Shown here one piece after another: positions 61,167 to 64,000 of a DNA stretch of 64,000 nt. Made by a program: the position numbers and the translations under genes. The notes beneath the pieces are model-generated. The model was given only the letters and a program-made list of their open reading frames with translations. It was not told the origin of the DNA and ran no database searches. The DNA comes from Streptomyces sp. NBC_01549 (GTDB lineage Bacteria > Actinomycetota > Actinomycetes > Streptomycetales > Streptomycetaceae). The stretch lies in contig NZ_JAPEPW010000002.1 in assembly GCF_026339955.1 (NCBI RefSeq), forward strand, positions 1,798,001-1,862,000, written 5' to 3'. Each line of letters begins with the position of its first letter. Position 1 is the first letter of the stretch.

Positions 61167-61991
61167 TCAGAGGACCTTGCTCAGGAAGTCCCTGGTCCGC
61201 TCGTGTACGGGGTGGTCCAGCACCTCGGTGGGCGAACCCTGTTCCACCACCCGGCCCTCGTCGAGGAAGACGATCCGGTCGGCCACCTCACGGGCGAAGC
61301 CGATCTCGTGGGTCACGATGACCAGGGTGGTGCCGCTGGTCGCCAGGTCCTTGATGACGGCCAGCACCTCGCCGACCAGCTCGGGGTCGAGGGCTGAGGT
61401 GGGTTCGTCGAAGAGGATGACGCCGGGCCGCAGCGCGAGGGCACGGGCGATGGCGACCCGCTGCTGCTGGCCGCCCGACAACTGCCGTGGATAGGCGTCG
61501 GCCTTGTCGGCCAGACCCACTCGGTGGAGGAGGGTGCGCGCGAGTTCCCGGGCCTCGGGCCTCTTCAGCCGTCGGGTCGCCACCGGAGCGGCCGCCACGT
61601 TGTCCAGCACCGTCAGATGCGGGAACAGGTTGAAGTTCTGGAAGACGAACCCGATCCGGCCGCGCTGGGCCAGGATCGCCCGCTCGGTCAGCTCCTTGAG
61701 CCTCCCCCAGCCTTCGGCCGGGGGGACCCCCATCTCGCTTCGCTCGCCGTGCCTGCGTACGCCGATGAGCTCGCCGTTCAGGCTGACATGGCCGATCTCG
61801 GGCTTCTCCAGGTGGTTGATCACCCTGAGGAGGGTGGACTTGCCGGAGCCGGACGGGCCGAGGATCACGGTGACCTCACCCGGCGGTACGGTCAACTCCA
61901 CCCCGTTCAGAACGCGTTGGGTGCCGTACCACTTGTGCACATCACGCACCTCGACGGCGGCCGGCCGGATCGCGAGCGTCTCGTCGGTCAT
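61167..61991 (-). CDS. Polar amino-acid ABC transporter ATPase with in-frame mini-repeat insert
   Basis: The 274-aa ATPase has Walker A GPSGSGKST, Q-loop VFQNFNLFPHL, signature LSGGQQQRVAIARAL, Walker B GVILFDEPTSALDPE and the switch His VTHE. It is about 17-20 residues longer than relatives because copy B of the mini-repeat adds a GERSEMGVPPAEGWGRL peptide between Walker A and the Q-loop. This is a surface loop region, so activity may be retained. ATG 61991 overlaps the permease stop. Confidence 0.92.
   Translation of the reverse strand: MTDETLAIRPAAVEVRDVHKWYGTQRVLNGVELTVPPGEVTVILGPSGSGKSTLLRVINHLEKPEIGHVSLNGELIGVRRHGERSEMGVPPAEGWGRLKELTERAILAQRGRIGFVFQNFNLFPHLTVLDNVAAAPVATRRLKRPEARELARTLLHRVGLADKADAYPRQLSGGQQQRVAIARALALRPGVILFDEPTSALDPELVGEVLAVIKDLATSGTTLVIVTHEIGFAREVADRIVFLDEGRVVEQGSPTEVLDHPVHERTRDFLSKVL
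61699..61749. repeat. Mini-repeat copy B (inside the ABC ATPase gene)
   Basis: A 51-bp sequence, multiple of three, nearly identical to 59466-59515. It contains a 6-base G-run (61720-61725) where copy A has five. Confidence 0.85.
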
Positions 61992-62953
61992 ATCGCCGCC
62001 TCCTTGCGGACCCGCGCCCGCAGGTCACGCAGACCGGTGCGGACCTTCTGCAACGGGGTAGGCGGGAGGGAGCGCAGCGCGCCCCGCGAGTAGTACCGCT
62101 CGACATAGAACTGGATGACGGACACGACGCTCGTGAGGATCAGATACCAGGCGGTGGCGACAAGCAGCAGCGGCACGATGTCGCCGGGGTAGGTGGAGCC
62201 CATGCTCTGCACCGAGCCGAAGAGGTCGAGCAGCGAGACGTAGAAGACCAGCGAGGTTCCCTTGATCAGGCCGATCAGCTGGTTGACGTAGTTGGGGGTG
62301 ATGGAGCGCAGTGCCTGCGGGAACACGATCCTCGTGAACTGGTAGCCCTTGGGCAGACCGAGTGCGGAGGCCGCTTCGTGCTGGCCCTGGTCGACGGAGA
62401 GGATGCCGCCGCGGACCACTTCCGCCGCGTACGCCGCCTCGTTGAGGCTCAGTCCGACAACCGCGACGACCATGTCGGTGGCGAGCCGGGACTCGTCGAA
62501 GGTGAGGAAGGCGGGGCCGAAGGGGACGCCGAGGCTCAGCGTCTTGTAGAGCGCGCTGAAGTTGTAGAGGAAGAGCAGGACGACGATGAGCGGCACCGAG
62601 CGGAACAGCCAGATGTAGACCCAGCTCACCGCGCGCAGTACGGGGCTCCTGGAGAGTCTGGCCAGTGCGAGCAGGATGCCGCCGAGCAGGCCCAACGCGG
62701 CGCTGTAGAGGGTCACTTCGAGGGTGATGAGCAGACCGTCGAGGATCGTGGGACGCAGGAACCAGTACTGGAACCGGTCCCACTGGAAGAACGGGTTGGT
62801 CGCCAGCCCGTGGACGATCTGGGCGACCACGACGAGCACGATCGCCGAGGCGATCCAGCGGCCGGGGTGGCGCAGGGGCAGTACGCGCTGGGTCGTGGTG
62901 AGGCGGGGCTCCGTCGTGCTCAACGGCACGGCGGAGCCCAGGGATTCACTCAT
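61988..62953 (-). CDS. Amino-acid ABC transporter permease (HisM/GlnP type)
   Basis: The 321-aa protein has a 30-residue cytoplasmic N-tail, then about five to six membrane segments (WIASAIVLVVVAQIVHGLA, LLITLEVTLYSAALGLLGGILLALA, WVYIWLFRSVPLIVVLLFLYN) and the EAA loop AYAAEVVRGGILSVDQGQHEAASALGLPKGYQF. ATG 62953 follows TTGGAG. It is the first gene of the transporter operon and is preceded by a Cys-rich leader peptide, pointing to import of a sulfur amino acid. Confidence 0.92.
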   Translation of the reverse strand: MSESLGSAVPLSTTEPRLTTTQRVLPLRHPGRWIASAIVLVVVAQIVHGLATNPFFQWDRFQYWFLRPTILDGLLITLEVTLYSAALGLLGGILLALARLSRSPVLRAVSWVYIWLFRSVPLIVVLLFLYNFSALYKTLSLGVPFGPAFLTFDESRLATDMVVAVVGLSLNEAAYAAEVVRGGILSVDQGQHEAASALGLPKGYQFTRIVFPQALRSITPNYVNQLIGLIKGTSLVFYVSLLDLFGSVQSMGSTYPGDIVPLLLVATAWYLILTSVVSVIQFYVERYYSRGALRSLPPTPLQKVRTGLRDLRARVRKEAAI

Positions 62954-62977
62954 GGAGGGCTCCAACGAATGCGGACA

Positions 62978-63008
62978 CACCGCCGCCGCGGCCCGTACGA
63001 CGGCGGTG
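62978..63008 (-). promoter_or_regulatory. Candidate attenuator hairpin before the ABC permease
   Basis: CACCGCCG (62978-62985) pairs with CGGCGGTG (63001-63008). It lies between the Cys-rich leader stop and the permease start, where an attenuator would sit. Confidence 0.4.
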
Positions 63009-63132
63009 CGCGCGGGGACAGACGGATGTCAGGGGGGACGGAGGGGGAGGCTCACCGACGGAGCGCCGACAGGGCGGCGGGCGAGGGAGGTTGAGCCGTG
63101 CGGACGTTCAACGCCGCAAAAGGCGGAAGCGG

Positions 63133-63252
63133 TCAGCCCTGACAGAGACAGCGGGCGCCACGGGCGGTACAACACAGTGCGGCGGCGGAGCAGCCGTGGC
63201 GCCGCGGAGCGGTCGTCCCGTCAGCTGCGTACATCGCGTTCACCGTCACCAT
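63133..63252 (-). CDS. Cys-rich leader peptide upstream of the amino-acid ABC transporter
   Basis: ATG 63252 (GAGGCGGA just upstream) to TGA 63133 encodes 39 aa. The last 19 residues hold five Cys: one at 21, a CC pair at 27-28, and C-L-C just before the end (residues 35 and 37). Adjacent TGT codons near the stop are the hallmark of an attenuation leader, here for cysteine. It lies 180 nt before the permease with a hairpin in between. I do not recognise the exact peptide family. Confidence 0.6.
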   Translation of the reverse strand: MVTVNAMYAADGTTAPRRHGCSAAALCCTARGARCLCQG

Positions 63253-63305
63253 TCCGCCTCGTTGGGCCTCACACGTACCGGAATCGATCCGGCCCGATGC
63301 GGCGT

Positions 63306-63335
63306 AAGTTAGACACGGCCCCAAACGAATGTCAA
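63306..63335 (-). promoter_or_regulatory. Promoter of the Cys-rich leader / ABC operon
   Basis: On the minus strand TTGACA (63335-63330) and TAACTT (63311-63306) are separated by 18 bp. The leader ATG lies about 47 nt past the expected start. The rest of 63336-63604 shows no gene. Confidence 0.65.
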
Positions 63336-63604
63336 CGCGCACCGGCCGGAATGACCACGTCGTGAGACCGCGCATATGCCTTCTTGACGGCTCCGCGGAC
63401 CACACCGAGACTGACAGGGACGGTCACGATTGTCAGCGCCCGTCGTGCGGGGTTCTCCCGTTCGACGCGGTTATCGGCCCCGGCCCGCTGACAGGCAACC
63501 CTTCCACCGCGACGGGGTGCCCCGGGTGACGACCGGGTCCCGCCGGAGCGGCGGGACAAGCGTGGTCTCGCCTCTCGCGAGCCCCGGACACGGGAGCGAT
63601 GGGA

Positions 63605-63679
63605 ATGGCCAGGAGGAGCACCAGCGGTCTGACCAGGCGCCTGCACATCGATCTGCAGCGGGTCTCCAGCGCCTACTAG
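63605..63679 (+). CDS. HIDLQRV-type leader peptide without Cys
   Basis: ATG 63605 (GGGAG upstream) encodes 24 aa: an Arg/Ser/Thr N-terminus and RRLHIDLQRVSSAY at the end. It shares the HIDLQRV core with the 59017 leader, but the usual LC near the end is SAY, so it has no Cys codon. It precedes the GST-like gene by 126 bp. Confidence 0.6.
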   Translation: MARRSTSGLTRRLHIDLQRVSSAY

Positions 63680-63805
63680 TCACACGGTCCGTCCGTCGAG
63701 TCCGGCATGTCCCACGATCCGGACCGGTCCGTACGTCAGCGCAGTCACTCCGTTCCGCCACCGCCGCCCTGTCGGCTGCGGGGCTTCGACGTTCCCTGGA
63801 GAGTC

Positions 63806-64000
63806 ATGCCCAAGACAGTTTCGCTCGGGGCCCCTCGCCCCCACCGCATCAACAGCCGCATCGGCGTGGGCCTGGCCGGCGGTTTCTACCCGGCGCCGCA
63901 CCGCTATCAGCTGTACCTCTGCGAGGGCTGTCCGCGTTCGCTGCGCATCTCGATCACCCTGGAGCTGCTCGGTCTCCACGACTCGGTCGCCATCACGCTG
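63806..64000 (+). CDS. Glutathione S-transferase-like / hydroquinone-reductase-type protein (3' end outside window)
   Basis: The ATG at 63806 follows GGAGAG. The visible 65 residues include GGFYPAPHRYQLYLCEGCPRSLRISITLELLGL, which has the CxxC-type active region of the glutathionyl-hydroquinone reductase (YqjG/EcGHR) branch of GSTs. Actinobacteria lack glutathione, so the thiol may be mycothiol or another. A leader peptide of the sulfur family precedes it, suggesting sulfur-responsive expression. Confidence 0.7.
   Translation, partial: MPKTVSLGAPRPHRINSRIGVGLAGGFYPAPHRYQLYLCEGCPRSLRISITLELLGLHDSVAITL

Noticed and set aside
63338..63600. Possible tRNA or additional gene between the divergent leaders
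   Set aside because: No cloverleaf, no CCA-flanked hairpin set and no protein-like frame was found; only promoter-type sequence.

Overview
The window is high-GC actinobacterial DNA, almost certainly from a Streptomyces chromosome. Third-codon positions are nearly all G or C, GTG and TTG starts are frequent, Tat signals are present, and there is an HrdB-type sigma factor and an opcA-containing pentose phosphate operon. From memory, the order transketolase-tal-zwf-opcA-pgi-gnd lying near a GTP cyclohydrolase II / creatininase / PTPS-like cluster matches the S. coelicolor SCO6650-SCO6663 neighbourhood, here interrupted by catabolic blocks. No tRNA, rRNA, CRISPR array or phage was seen.

Layout. 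0-3.6 kb: two Tat-exported phosphoesterase-type proteins. 3.6-8.9 kb: a CoA-dependent catabolic operon (SDR, amidohydrolase, acyl-CoA ligase, MaoC hydratase) with divergent MarR and IclR regulators. 8.9-12.3 kb: a decayed gene, a lone TnpB, an L,D-transpeptidase and a 166-bp MITE. 12.4-14.9 kb: a secreted GH16 glucanase with a LacI-type operator, then an AraC regulator. 15.0-24.3 kb: the pentose phosphate operon plus a histidine phosphatase. 25.7-30.9 kb: a shikimate/quinate catabolic regulon whose two transcription units carry matching TetR-type operators. 31.1-34.0 kb: a PPOX protein, a TetR with a truncated MFS gene, and a serine hydrolase. 34.0-38.3 kb: a saccharopine/lysine operon with a cyclodeaminase and an FAD oxidase. 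38.4-45.6 kb: an orphan pterin-like cluster. 45.6-47.3 kb: tandem repeats, a uvrA remnant and a sigma factor. 47.3-50.1 kb: a P450, ferredoxin reductase and ferredoxin. 50.3-54.0 kb: a saccharopine-dehydrogenase-like protein, a DJ-1/AraC regulator and a secreted protein. 54.1-63.0 kb: a sulfur-salvage-type block of four flavin monooxygenases, a GNAT and an amino-acid ABC transporter, with attenuator-like leader peptides. At 63.8 kb a glutathione-transferase-like gene runs off the end.

The most interesting system is the 38.4-45.6 kb cluster. Its GTP cyclohydrolase II carries Met at the position where canonical enzymes have Tyr. In S. coelicolor SCO6655 that single change makes the enzyme stop at the formylated intermediate FAPy. 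The divergent neighbour is a creatininase-family hydrolase, the family that contains the archaeal FAPy deformylase ArfB. The PTPS-like protein has lost its zinc-site and nucleophile residues. A glycosyltransferase, methyltransferase, dehydrogenase, multi-pass membrane protein and CDP-alcohol phosphatidyltransferase accompany them, suggesting a pyrimidine- or pterin-derived, possibly membrane-linked, product that I cannot name.

The sulfur block is the second system. A Cys-rich leader peptide (63133-63252) precedes the ABC transporter, and a leader of the known HIDLQRV type (59017-59106) precedes the monooxygenases. The same roughly 50-bp mini-repeat has entered two genes there, in frame in the ABC ATPase and, one base shorter, breaking the GNAT frame.
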